A stretch of DNA of 64,000 bases from NCBI GenBank assembly GCA_026874595.1, contig CM049311.1, positions 65,763,953 to 65,827,952 of the forward strand. The letters run 5' to 3'. The notes under the pieces were generated by a model. That model was not told where the DNA came from, ran no database searches, and was given only the letters and a program-made list of their open reading frames with translations. The stretch comes from Sipunculus nudus (lineage: Eukaryota > Annelida > Sipuncula > Golfingiida > Sipunculidae). This document shows, one piece after another, positions 1-13,173 of this stretch (position 1 is its first letter; each line of letters opens with the position of its first letter). The position numbers and the translations under genes were made by a program.

Positions 1-630
1 GGCTGTCTGCAGTTAATACCACATGGAGCCTTTTTCTCTCCCCCCCCCCCCCACCCCCACCCCCACCCCATTCTGTTTACAGACCTGTACTATGAATTAG
101 ATGAATCTTATAATTAACATTTTTTTTCCAGCAACGAGCAGTAACAACAGAGACCCCTCCGAAACCCATCCCTTCAATACACAGGACTAATAAACAAGAT
201 GAATCTTATAATTTTAATGTTAAATGAATTCTTTTTGATGAGACTTGGACAATTTTGATTTTTTAAAAGAAAAAATTGTTCAGGAATTTAATCGTAATAT
301 TCAAATGTGAAAAAAATATTAGGATCTAATGTAAGTGCTAACTGACAAGATTTAAGAAGATATAAATACTTTGTAACATTTCATTCTTATCTCTTTAAGC
401 TGGCGGGGTCTAGGTGTGAATAACACTGTTTACTTAGTATTAAAATTAGGAGTATTGGTCAAACTTGGTGGGATCAATCTTTAACTCATATGGCCATATA
501 TTTAACTTTTGAAAACTTAATTACCTTCACACATAATTTGTTTATGTAATGTTACTTTTATATAACACTTACCGTAGGCCCATTTTTCCCTTGGTGCATT
601 CCATATGTTGCAGTTACTAATATTTTCCAA
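1..630. other. AT-rich non-coding stretch
   Basis: No coding signal or recognisable element. A C-rich simple tract (C runs broken by single A) lies at about 41-69. Confidence 0.6.
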
Positions 631-1640
631 AATTCAGCTGAGCGATGTGACCCATGGGTCCATTGTTTCTATATTTTGAGACCTTCAAAGATGATGTCGT
701 CTGTTAACAGGTCACAAATCGTAACCATTTGACCTAAAATCTTATTACTTGACAACCAGCGAGGTTCAATGAAAACTCCTTGGAAACCTGAAATTAGGTC
801 TCTGTTACCCCCGCCCCCGAATAATGATACCCAAGCTCCAGTATCTGAATAAAAATTGCACATGATTCTTTGCATGCATATTGATCATGGAGTATATCAT
901 CTGTTCCTGTAGAATGGTGTTTCTAATTTTTACTCATTTTTATCTCTATTTATGAGAACTTCAAAGATGCGGTCATCAGTTAACAGCTAGGGCATCAATC
1001 GTAACCATAAAGCCTTGTATCATGAACCTCTGCATCCTGAGAGGTCCTCAAAAGTTCTCAGAAACCTGAAATTAGGTCACATAGACCTAAATTCTTAGGG
1101 TTAATTTAAGAAATACTAATTGCCAGATTCCTTTGAATTGCTTGATGGATTGTCATAAAATTTGGTGTGCTTATTGAGTCTAATGAACCTTCGCTACTTA
1201 GCATAAATGGTGGTTCCATCTGCAGTATCTTATTTCTTTGAAATTTTACCTGTATTTTTGAGAACACTATAGGTCTGTTAACAAGGCACAAATCATACCC
1301 GTAAAGGCGAAAATCATGAGCTTCTGCATCCTGAGCGTTCCTCAAAGGTTTTCAGAAACCCGAAATTAGGTCCCTCTGACCTATATTCTCCAACTTACGG
1401 GGGGTGTTTGAGCATCCCAGAACCAATGTAAAATACATACAAATTGCCAGATTCCTCAGAAGAGGCTGGATGGCTCGTTATTAAATTTGGTGTGCTTATG
1501 GGTCTTGATGAACTTAAGTTAATATGCACGGATGATGATGCCACCTACATTATCTAAACTGGTTGCAATATTGTCAACAAGAAAGTCGGCTGAGCGTCAT
1601 GACCCATGGGTCACTTTTTAAGATCTGCCAAGATTTAATA
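631..1640. repeat. Diverged tandem copies of a dispersed repeat, unit about 320 bp
   Basis: Blocks recur in the same order. The phrase GAAACCTGAAATTAGGTC (or near it) occurs near 785, 1061 and 1358. GCCAGATTCC followed by AAATTTGGTGTGCTTAT occurs near 1122 and 1446. The palindrome GACCCATGGGTC marks both ends (about 648 and 1600). The copies are too diverged for a recent array, and I see no coding potential. Confidence 0.6.
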
Positions 1641-2500
1641 ACCGATCCCTTACCATTCTATGAAGATATGTTACGATTCCATGACGATCCGTTCTGATCT
1701 TCTTCGATCATCACGATATTTATCTACGATATCTGACACTTGATTGGATCCCTTACGTTCAAGAAAATCCATTGCCTTTTGTTGCCTTCTGAGGACGTAT
1801 ATACACGATTGGGACAAGATCGGTATAAAAAGAAAGTAGATTTTGCATTCCAACAGTCTGTCCAGTGACTCCTCCGACGAAACATGCATGGACGAAACCC
1901 ACGGCAGTCGAAGGAATACAACGATAGAACATTCGTAGGACTGTCATGGGTAGAACGGGCGGCAATCGTTGGGCTGTCGTAGGAAAGTCTTAACGATTCG
2001 TAAGGCCTCAGATAGCCAAAAATTGTAAAGAAGTCATAGATTTATCGTAACACAGTTGTATACGGCATCGTACAACAGAGCTATGAGATAGGCCTGACAT
2101 ATATAAAGATGTTCAAAATTCAACGAAAAGGGTCTACGACAGAACACCTGAATTTCGCACGAAACACTCACGACTATCCTAGAAATTTCCCCCATTTTCT
2201 GTTGTAGATCTGTCAAATATATGTTGTACGATGTTTGTGACTTATATAGGCTAGGATGCTATATACGCTCTGAAGCGATTGTTTAATATGGGCATGATCC
2301 TGGCAAACTTTTAAGCAGGATTAAATTTTGGCAGGATCATGTTGAGCCCTCGCGATCACCACGATTTTGTCTCGCTCTTATTGATGAGGTGTGATCTCAA
2401 CACGATTTAAAGAGAAATGACAGAATCGTGGCGATCGTGGTCTTTAGTATAAACGCAGCACAAAGGTTTGCCCAACTTTGACCGCGGCGTATTTTTCCTG
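1641..2500. repeat. CGAT-rich repeat-like stretch with an inverted repeat
   Basis: The segment is unusually rich in CGAT/ATCG words. Two 19-base arms at 2353-2371 and 2419-2437 are inverted copies with two mismatches (CGATCACCACGATTTTGTC type) around a 47-base loop. This may be the core of an old non-autonomous transposon; no target duplication was found. Confidence 0.35.
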
Positions 2501-5500
2501 TAAGGACTGCAGATTAACTTCTGGATTAAGTCTTTTATAATCTGAAAATTGATAAAAAGCAGTGGAGGAGAAACCGTGGCTTTTATACAAATTTAATAAG
2601 CCCCCCCCCCCCCCCCCCCTCCATTGATAGGATGCATGAACAAGATAAATGTAATGAGTTTCTACGATTAATTCATATTTTTTTGTTTAGACTGTTACTT
2701 ATATACTCACAAGGTGATGTCTGCTTTACAAATGTGCTTGTTCATGATGTGATTATTTCCCATTGGTAGAGGTACCCTAACTAATGAAGGGTTAAGTAGA
2801 GCGTTTTTTTAACATGTGTGAAATTGCCTATTAATTTCAGTATTATATTAAAGTTGAAAAAGTTTCAATAATTAGTATGATGATAGCGTTTATTCCTCAA
2901 CTAACCGATAATGTGTATAACTAATTCGAAAAGGTTTTTTTTAAATTAATTTTGTCATGTATTTTAAAAAGCATGTATTTAAAGTTGAAAACTTGATTCG
3001 ACTTGAATTTACATAACTATTTTGAAACTTATGGTCCAAGGAGTAATCCAGAAGATGCCCTGTAGCATTTTAAAAATGTAAACCTTTCTTTTCTTTAATG
3101 TTTCAGTTAAAACACAAAAATTATAAAAAATGATTAAATACGTCAGATCCCAGATGAACTAAAATGTTTGTGACTTTATCATTTAATTTCTAATTCATGC
3201 ATGAAACATGGTAGATTGGCAATCAAAGATTGGGGGAATGGTGACAGTTGCACATGTACAAACAAGCAAGAATTCTCCATTAGTATCTTGATCTGGTTCA
3301 AACTCTAATCAGCAAAACCCAATTTCATTCAATATACTTATACGTGCATAGCGAGAGGGAGAATCGAACCTCATACAAAACCCAGAAAAAAAAATCTATC
3401 TTGTCTTCGGCGCCAGGGAGATAACATTCCCTTATTCTGAAAGGTCAATAGTTGTCGTGATTCAATCGAAACATCTTGTTTGTTCGCACAGCAGGTATAA
3501 AGTGCTCGGCGGTGGGTCCTATTTCAGACAAGTCATTGTATATACCGAATGATCTGAGTGAATTGTAAATGATTTAAAAATAACACGCACCCTCTATGAC
3601 AATAACTGTGAATAGAATATATTGTACTGCGTTTATCGTCTTCATTCCGAGCGAGATGTTTTATCACATACGTTATGATTATACTGTGGTTTGAAAGCCA
3701 AGTATGTTTTCTTATGTTTGGAATCTAAATGAGTTATTTTTATTATGATAAGTAGGTATACACAAACTCCAGAGTATAAATTTTACTATCATGCACTCTT
3801 AAATAATACGTATATAAAAAAAGGCACATTTTTCCACCGCTAGAAGTAAGACGAATTATATTGTATTTGCACGGAGTTGTTAAAATCGTGGGGGTTTCGG
3901 ATTCTGATATAGCGGCCTAGAATGAGAAATGTCTGCCCTCCCAATGGCCTCAGATCCCAAATTTGAGGGGAAAAACACTGACTGCTTCAAAAGTTTGCGG
4001 TTCACAAAAAAATATATATATTTTTTGTTATAATATCTTGAAGGTGTAGGTCAAGGTCATCAGTCAGGGATTTTGGTACAAACAAGTAAAATTTAACATT
4101 TCATGACAAAATATTTAGTGGTTCAAAAGTGATAGCGTTCACAAAAATGACACAGACGACGACGCCAACGACTACGGACGACGACAACAGACCAAACACT
4201 ATATGTCTGGTCATTATAAATGATTGTTGATGTTGGATGCCGCCCGTTTCATAATGCTCTGTTAAAAAACTATACATTGAATATAACTTAAAGCGACTGA
4301 ATTTATTTTATGTAACTGTACCATATTATTATTATAATTATAATTATAATTATTATAATAACTATAATCATAATAATTATAATAATAATAATAATTATTA
4401 TTATTATTTCATAATATTTTATTTAATATAAAATATTACTTTTAACCAACAGGATATTTTGTTTTTTTTTGTAAATTAAATTGCATATAGTTGCATATAT
4501 AGTTGCATATTAAACCAGCCTATATTTATATATCATGTATTTGCATAAACATGGTTTCATTGAAAAGATTCTTCTAATACATTTATCATTTTCATTCCAA
4601 CACATTTAAATTAATAGCACTATATATATGTAAATACTGAATCTGCTAATTCATTAAATTTTCATGCCTAGGCTCATTGTACGAATCTGACCGCGATTTT
4701 AGCGATTTAGTTTGTTTTTTCTACCTTAAATCCTATCTATTTTATCATAATTTTTTTACTGTGACTGTGAAGAGTGTAATAGCATATATAAGATAACCTT
4801 TGTAAATGTTATGTTATTCTGTGACATTTATTTAAATACTTTCATTATGCGCTAATTGGCTTTATAGTAAACAAAATGGAGTTCATGTTACGCTATCGAA
4901 TAAATATAGTTTCTGTATTTCTGTGTTGTTCAAGTTTTGTAATTAATTAAAAAAAAATACATACATGTATAAGTAGAAGATAAAATCATGTATATAATAT
5001 ATATATATCAGAACTGGTCCCCGTTTAATGCCCCAGTCAATTAAATTTCAGAGGATTTTTACAACGAATCCATTGTTAGCAAATACTATAATGAATTTTC
5101 CAGGATACATATTTAATATATTGTAAAAAGAAATGAAAAAAAAAAACTTGTTCTCTTTGTTGAAATCGACAGGTGAATGTCCATCCCAACCGCACAATAT
5201 GTTCCCGCGATGTTTTCTATATTGGTTTACACAATATTTCTTGCAAAATGGAAAGTTGACTGAAAACAGGGCACAGCCATATATTTTAATTCGTCTCCTC
5301 ATATAAAAACAATTTTACACGATATACTAAACAAGAATAGAAAGTAATAAAACACAAACATATATTTCAATTGTGCATCTATATACAATGATTAAAACAT
5401 GCACCATTTGAACATTAACTTCAACAATGAAAGAAAGGAATTAACACCCTATTATATGGGAAAAAATTGGGACAGGTAACTTACAAAATGATTTAAAAAC

Positions 5501-6594
5501 AGATAGAAATTTTTATATTTTGTTTTTAATTTGCACCGCATGTTATGCTGAAAGAGGTTGCAAGGTGTTAATTGGTAGATCGGGAAATATACAATCGGAA
5601 TCATGTGGTATATATACCTACACTGATGGAAGGAAGGGTATTCTGGAAAGGTATTCTTGGAAGTGAAAGGGTGTCCTGCTACACATATTTTGCCGAAGAC
5701 CAGTGAGTATTTTATACCACTAGAGTCTGTAATACCCTACTACTGCTAAAATACCCTTGTGCACTTTTTGTATAGTTTGTACCATGTTTGACCCCAAGAG
5801 GGCTCTGCTTTATTTTGGTAACACTAAAAGTCACGTGATAAGATTTGATCTTTCATTATATGAAGCCATAATCGTCGAATATTCAAGTATCAATACAAGG
5901 TGGGTAATGTAAATATTGCTTTTATATTACATTATTATCTAATTATTAGATTTTCCATAAGCTACAGGACGTCTTATTTGAGCAGATGATTTCTAAATTA
6001 TTGCATTTTTGTAACCAAAGTAAAATGTTTGTACAAGCTTTTCTATCAGCTATACCACAAGTAATTATATTTAGCTAGCGCTTATCCAGGCGAGCAACAA
6101 CCTTCCCACTCCCATCAAACTTTATCGGTATGTAATATTGAGAATACATTTTCAAATCAATAAATATCTGTTAAATTAGTGTATGGAAGTAATTTTCAGA
6201 ACATGAAAATATTATTCAAGGTTATATCAAGTTCTTTATTTGTACACTTTCATCTGCAATAATTCAGGCTATACGTAGAATCTATCGCATGGTTAAATTT
6301 CTGAATGAGTCATCAGATAACCAAAAAATGGAAAAATGAATCTTTGCCTCCCCCCCAAAAATGATAAATACTTTAAATTGATTGTAATAATTGACACCTC
6401 TATCCATTCAATATTTTCATATAAGCTGTAGCTGTCTTATACATGTTTGTTATTTAAAATGTGACAATGAAATTCTCGGTAGAATCTAAAACTTTATCGG
6501 ATTCCAATCACGACAGTCAAACACATGTATATAATAGTATATATATATATACAGCCGTGTTAGTCTGCAGTCGTAGTGTATAGGTAAAGGGAAA
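2501..6594. other. AT-rich intergenic DNA
   Basis: No gene is supported. It holds a poly-C tract (about 2600-2619), a low-complexity TAA/TTA tract (about 4325-4410) and short (TA)n near 4995-5008 and 6537-6551. Confidence 0.55.
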
Positions 6595-6660
6595 GAGGGA
6601 CGCCTTTCAGATAGAAAACTTGTTTATTAGCCTAGTTAGTCTATCTAAAAGGCGTCCTTC
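6595..6660. repeat. Imperfect hairpin next to a (TA)n tract
   Basis: Arms 6595-6615 and 6640-6660 are inverted copies matching at 19 of 21 positions (GGACGCCTTTCAGATAGA against TCTATCTAAAAGGCGTCC). A 24-base loop separates them. A (TA)n run follows at 6669-6713. This looks like a small foldback or MITE end. Confidence 0.5.
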
Positions 6661-6666
6661 TTTCTA

Positions 6667-6668
<2 letters not shown>

Positions 6669-6713
<45 letters not shown>
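6669..6713. repeat. (TA)n microsatellite
   Basis: About 22 uninterrupted TA units. Confidence 0.95.
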
Positions 6714-6721
<8 letters not shown>

Positions 6722-7020
6722 CATAGATGCTCATATCCTTAATAATCCCATGCAAAATTGCAGAGATGATATTTATGAAATGACATATAATGTTTGTTTT
6801 AGCGCTTTTCTTCTCATCTGAGTGTCTATTAAAAGCATTAAAAATTGGTAGATTTTATAAACACAAAATAATCCCACAGGATTTTCGCTTTCACACACAC
6901 ACACACACTCACACACACACATATATATAGGAAGATGTCTGTTCTTTTAATTCTGCATGGGCATTCCTAAAAAGTTCCAGTCTTTCCGGGAAGTTCCGGG
7001 AGAATCACTCATTTTTTCAA

Positions 7021-7072
<52 letters not shown>

Positions 7073-7685
7073 GTGTGTGTGTATATATATATGTCGAGGG
7101 AAGATTGAGAATCTGGGATGATCCAGAATCTTCCCGGGAAGAAGTTGATTTCTCGTTTTTCCCTGGAAAATATAACAAGTTTTAGACTTGTTAATAAAAT
7201 AAGATGGAAACTATTGCAAGTTAGGATACGTATCAAATTATCAAATTACCTTCCATTTAAAAGACCAGGAATGGTTACACCTAATGCTACAAACAGTATA
7301 TTATGATGTGATGTGAGGAAGTATATTTTTAATATTATCTACAAACAAAATTTACAATTAATTGGATTCCAGGAAATTTGAGAATTTCTGTTGTTCCCGG
7401 GAAAAAATAGAATTCTCTTTCCTCTCTTTTTCTCTGGACGCTTTTTCGTATAATTTTTAAGTCATGAAGTATTCCTATATATAGAATATTCAGTCATTCC
7501 TCTGATGATAGTAATTTATAATATTTAAAAAAAGAATTTTATTTACATTTAATATTTTAAAATGAACTTCATGTAACATATTCTAAAAAGAACGTTATTT
7601 ACATGAAAAAAAAGAGATTACCTAGTTTAAGAATGATTAAATAATCTTATCCCTTGAACATTTTAAACTCTATGTTTCCCAGTCC

Positions 7686-7743
<58 letters not shown>

Positions 7744-10623
7744 GACAAAAGTCCAGATCCAACCCGGGCTTTAGCTGAGTTAAGTTATTTTTTGTTATAT
7801 ACTATCATGTACGATGCATTTGATTATTTCAAACATATATGTCAATACACCAGATTAATATATTTTCGCATTAAAAAGTGCGTGGGCACAAAACTCGTTT
7901 GAGGTGGGCACATAATAATATTCGGCTTTGGCACGATGGAATATTCTGTGAAGGTCCAGAGTAAACAAACATCCATAACTGAAGGAAAATATTCAGCTAT
8001 GAGGGGCCATTTCCTATTCTAAATAGCAACCACCTTTGACTAACGAGTAATATATGAATTATAAATATTGATGAACCCACAGGTTTAGGTTTGATTTTAA
8101 TAGCGTTGATTTAATATTTCATCAGTTCTCATGAATGTATAGAACCTCCAGGTATTTTCACCTGGCATGCTGATTATAGTAAGCCCTTATCCGTGAGCCA
8201 CATGTTAACTAGGATTCAAATCATGCTTGAAATCGACATGCAATGGGAATGTGGTTTCCATAGAAACACGCCGGCTGTCGTCTGCTTTGAGAGCACTTCC
8301 CGGGTTTGCCCACCTTTTGTAGACCGCTGCGGGCTGGGTTTTGTGAAATGAAAAAGAATGTGGAAAATGGCAACCGCTAGTTACCTGGATGCCCTACACA
8401 AATAGAACCTGGGTTCATTCATGTTTTCATGCCCAGCAGTTAGTTTGAGATCGTGAATTAAGATCAAAGAAAACAAAACAATCCGTGTTATGAACATGTC
8501 ATTATCAGCGGGGTGGCGCAGCTGTCAATCTCGGTCTCATGACTTTGTTCCCAAGGATACAGTTGCGTCATTACTTTTTTTCAGTTCAGTGGATGACTGT
8601 TGTAATTAAGGAGTCATGCGTAGATTCGTACATTATTGAAGGTTAAGTTTACGCGAATCTTTTAACTGATATCAGATTGAGGTATTTTATCGTGCTTAAT
8701 ATAAAATCAAATATATAAAAATGATATTTATTTTTTTCTTTTTAAAAACTTGGTTCAAACAATTATTTAATCAGGAATATAAACCAGCCGTTAGCCTAGG
8801 CTATTACAAATATTTTCTTCGAAAATATATAAGATCGTTTATATAAAAAAGTTATATTGTTAGGCCTATAAAGTTACTATACAATATAAAGTAATGACAA
8901 GTAATTGCAGTAACGTGGACGTACCGGTATAGTGAAAACAAAACCTACACATTTTACCGACAATTTATATTACAATAAATTTATGATATGATATGATATT
9001 ATTTGATATGACATTCAGTTTATATTATTTTGATTTTTAAGCTTGTGTTTAGGTTATATTACGTTCATATTACTTTTTATATATTACATTTATATGCATG
9101 TATCGGGTATATGGTATACGTTTGCTATGCATGTTGCTGTATTTTTCTCGTATAAACTTTAATAACTATTCGTGGGAAATTGGATAAAGTGACCGAATAA
9201 ACATTTAAGGATTACATGATTTTTATATAACACTATACACAGGTGTCCATTGTATGGCAATAACAATGTTCAAAGAGCTCTTTAAAGAGACTCGCGGAAA
9301 ATATATATCCGAGGGCATTATTGCGTAAACAGAGAGTTTGCGAAGCAAATATACCACAGTGACCGTTTTATAGGTAAAGAAGTGATAATGTGCTCGCGGA
9401 AAACCTTTGAACATAATACAGCTTTTGTTGCCTATAATATACATAAACTTGCTGACCCGCTGGTAACACTGATGAACATGCATGGCCTGGAAATAAGGAC
9501 TTAATTATAACATATATTGCCATACACAAACACACATGCATGTATTAAATGTTATGATATATTTCTGATATTGTATATACCAGTATAAATTATTATTATG
9601 AATTTTTATTCGTGAAGGCAATATATTTTAACTACATTTATTATTGGAAATATCGTTCAATTTTCTAGGGCTTCAGAAGCTGCCTTTCAAGACTATTAAC
9701 CTTTTGAAATTGGAATTATCTTGCGTTAATTTGTCGAGATAAACAGAGTGATGCTTATTATTAGTGTATAAGTCTATAAAATATTTACATAATATTTTAT
9801 AGATATTATAATGAAAATAAGGTTACAAGTGTATAATACATACAGGAGAGGCATTAAAATAATTCTATAGGTCCTCCAGCTCATTGCTTATAAGATACCT
9901 GTAAACAGGACGTTTACAATAGAGATGAAAAATGAAAATAACTGGATGCGGTGGTCATGCCTATCATGAAGAAAACCTTCCGTTGTGCTATACAAAGTTC
10001 TTTTGTAACCTGTACGTATGATTTTCACAATATTTTCACGAAACAAGAAATCATAAAATTACGCAATAAACCCCTTAGTCCCTTTCCAGGTCGTTTGTTG
10101 CGCATATTATATATAGGTCTGGTTTGAAATGAGAGATGCTATAATACGCATTAGCACTCGCTGGCCTGAACACACGGGGGTGTGGTCGTAGCGCAGGTGC
10201 AATCACAAATTCTTCTTGATGGAAGTCAGCACCAATTACTGTCACGGGCGGTGTGAAGGATGCTAATTACAGTGGGGTATTATGTACGCTTGCCTGTCCC
10301 ACTGGCCAATTTGTATATGGAAATATACTAAAACCCTGCTATTATTATTTTCATTCCTCTTAAGACATGATAAATCCTTTGTCAGCATGGTTTCAGGGCT
10401 GCTGTATACATGGTCGTGAGGTGGTGAAATTTGTTGATTTTAAGGCCGAATCCGCCTCTGTACTTGGATCAAACACGTAAATATTCATTAAACCCAGTCT
10501 ATTGAAAATCAAATAAAAGCCTGTACATAAATGGTCTTGGTTGGGGGGTGGGGGAGAGAGAGAGGGTCAAACATTGCAAGCTTTCATATCAGGCAATATT
10601 ATCATGTTACATAATATGTAAAA

Positions 10624-10658
<35 letters not shown>

Positions 10659-11275
10659 ATATATGTAAATTAATAATATTGTTAAAATATATATATTATA
10701 TATATACGTGAGAAAATATATTTCTGATATATAAAATCAAAGACTGTTATGACTAATGGTAGTTTGCAAGTTCCCATTTTAATTAATGTGATTTGTCATA
10801 TATATATATATCTGCATATTTTCTATTACGAGAGAGTATATATGCAATTGTATTTTTATTTTATTGACATGTTGATCACTAATTCTCTGTATCTTTACCT
10901 GGAACAGGGTCCTGCATACAACAGACGTGTTCTTCTGGTGCAGGCTACCCTGCAGAATGTTGTTATAAATAAATACTTCGATCGCAAAAACCGGAACTCT
11001 GTAAGATATTGCAGTTCATATATAGTAATTCTTTACTCACGGATGATATGCGGACATTGAACGGAGAATGCATGGTGACCGTTTAGGTGTTTAAACTCCA
11101 ATATCTGCATATACACTTGTATATGTGCAAAATAAAATAAATAGATAATAATGATATTCATTTATGCGCGCAAAATTATCTTCATTTCTATGTGCTGGAG
11201 AGCCGTGTGTCCATGAGTCATATTGTGAGAACAAGTCTTAAAGGCCTTTTTGAAAGCCTCTAAGGATGGTGCTTG
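6714..11275. other. Intergenic DNA with microsatellites
   Basis: No gene is supported. Simple repeats: (CA)n about 6894-6920, (TA)n about 7023-7092 ending in TG/TA, (TA)n 7687-7742, (TA)n about 10628-10655. Open frames here are mostly translated microsatellite (YIYIYI). Confidence 0.6.
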
Positions 11276-11484
11276 CGGGGGCGGATCCAGGATTTTTTAA
11301 AAGGGGGGGGGGGGGTCCAATCCAAGAGGACTAATGTAAATCCTATATAAAAAAAGGTCATCAGGTCCGGAAAAGGGGGGGGGGGAGCTCCAGGCCGCAA
11401 AATTTTGTCTGAAAACCCTAAAAAAGGTTGCTTCGGATGAAAAAGGGGGGTCCGGACTCCCCCCCCCCCTTGGATCCGCTTCTG
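11276..11484. mobile_element. Small hAT-like MITE
   Basis: A 209-bp segment has inverted ends CGGGGGCGGATCC and GGATCCGCTTCTG and is flanked on both sides by TGCTTG (11270-11275 and 11485-11490). Ends of the CAGnGGCGGATCC type are typical of hAT-derived MITEs, which make 8-bp duplications. Only 6 bp match here, so one flank may have changed. The interior is G-runs and has no coding capacity. Confidence 0.55.
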
Positions 11485-11621
11485 TGCTTGGCGGAGACTG
11501 TCATCAAGGTGACATGCATGCACATGCAGACGCGGTGCTGCTGACCTGAAGGCCCTGTCACCATGTAGTATAGTATGTACTTTTAGACGGCAGAACAGAC
11601 AGAAGTGCTTTTGTTCACGCA

Positions 11622-11688
<67 letters not shown>

Positions 11689-13173
11689 TGTGTCATTTTC
11701 AAATGTGTAGAAGATTCAATGTGCAAAACAAACAAATGTAGAACAATAATTAATGCAGCTTTGCAGATATACTTGCATGTTTCATTGGTTAAAAATTTCG
11801 CGAGTCTTGCATTTTGTTTCCGTCACTTGATTGTATATATATGAAAACTTCATTAGGACTTTAAATATAGACTTTATTTAATTATCGCTTAGGTTTAAGC
11901 TCTAACCTAACATTTTTTGCCATAAATACATGTATATGACAATTTCTAAATTATATGTACACAGTCAGAGAGAGAAGAAAACTATATGCATGCATGGTAG
12001 TTAATTTTATAGGTTCATTAAATAAATAACAAATAAATCCTTCAGCATGACACCGTATATAGTTATATATGTATTGTGTTCGGTATACACCTTGCTGATA
12101 AATTACTTTATAAGAGTGATAAAACTTATAAATGTGGTGAGGAATCCTAAAAATTATAAACGATTATTTCAATTATCCACTTAAATTGTATTAAAGTACA
12201 ACTTCCACCAAATCATAACATATTCATTTAATTTCAAAAACTTTTCATATGTCATATATATATATATATATATATATATGTTTAATTTATCAGTATTTGA
12301 TGCGTCGGGATTACGCTGTATGAAGCCATCTTCGTCAAATTTCTTTATGCTGAATGTAAATTAATTATATATATATATATATAAATATACATATATTTAT
12401 ATACATATATCTTTCTAGTCAATCTTATTAACACACAGAATATAGTAATATATAGTAGTTTGTCTTTTAAGGCAAGAAAGAGCCGCTGTTAAATAATGTA
12501 GTTGTTTAAGTTGTTCAATCATGTAGGATTAAATTGAATTGAAAATGGTTGGACAAACACCTTATAACAGAAAAGAAAATTTCTCTAAAAATTACATACA
12601 CCACGAATGAGATTACGTCGTTATTCCGATTTTTTTTTCAAGATGGAGCGGGAATTAAATGTTTTATTTCTTGAGAGGAGAATTCAATTAAGCATATATT
12701 AATATTTATTCGATTTTTTTAAAGATGGGTTGGGAACTTAAAGTTTTATTTCCTAAGAGGAGAATTCAGTTTACATACTTTTTATTTTCTTTTAGAAAAA
12801 GAATTTATTTTTATCTTAATATGGTGGTTGTATATTGTCGTGGCAGATGTTTTTCAGATGTGGTATACCAAACAAATATACACACTTGTTCTCTCTATTT
12901 CTCTCTGGGGTGGTCCTGGGTTACGTAAATCAAACTAATGTGCACTCACATATAAGACATATTATGAGTTGAAAATTAGTTGATATAAACACTGATAATA
13001 GATAAATAATACTTTAATGACTGTCAGATAATAATATAATAATATATACAACATATTCCATTTCATGGATTTACACGACAAGAAGCTATATATGCACCAT
13101 TTGAAATTTATCATAATTTTTCATGTGTTCCCATACAAAATGTAAAAATGATATATCTATGTACAAAGGTACA
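11485..13173. other. AT-rich DNA downstream of the kinase gene
   Basis: Holds (TA)n at about 11622-11684 and 12257-12279. A direct duplication with period about 84 bp lies at 12629-12690 and 12712-12774 (shared GAGGAGAATTCA). No gene is supported. Confidence 0.55.
13013..13018 (-). terminator. Candidate polyadenylation signal of the kinase gene
   Basis: ATTAAA on the minus strand, about 155 bases past the four-jointed stop codon. This is a position-based guess. Confidence 0.3.

Noticed and set aside
3353-3376. Isolated B-box-like GGTTCGATTCT on the minus strand
   Set aside because: No A box at a suitable distance and no tRNA fold; single motif by chance is likely.
7009-7902. YIYIYI-rich frames around (TA)n tracts
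   Set aside because: Translated microsatellite; the same applies to frames at 23733-24030, 49507-49746, 51858-52091 and 55143-55681.
11260-11523. Proline-rich minus-strand protein
   Set aside because: The frame is the translated poly-G/poly-C interior of a MITE.
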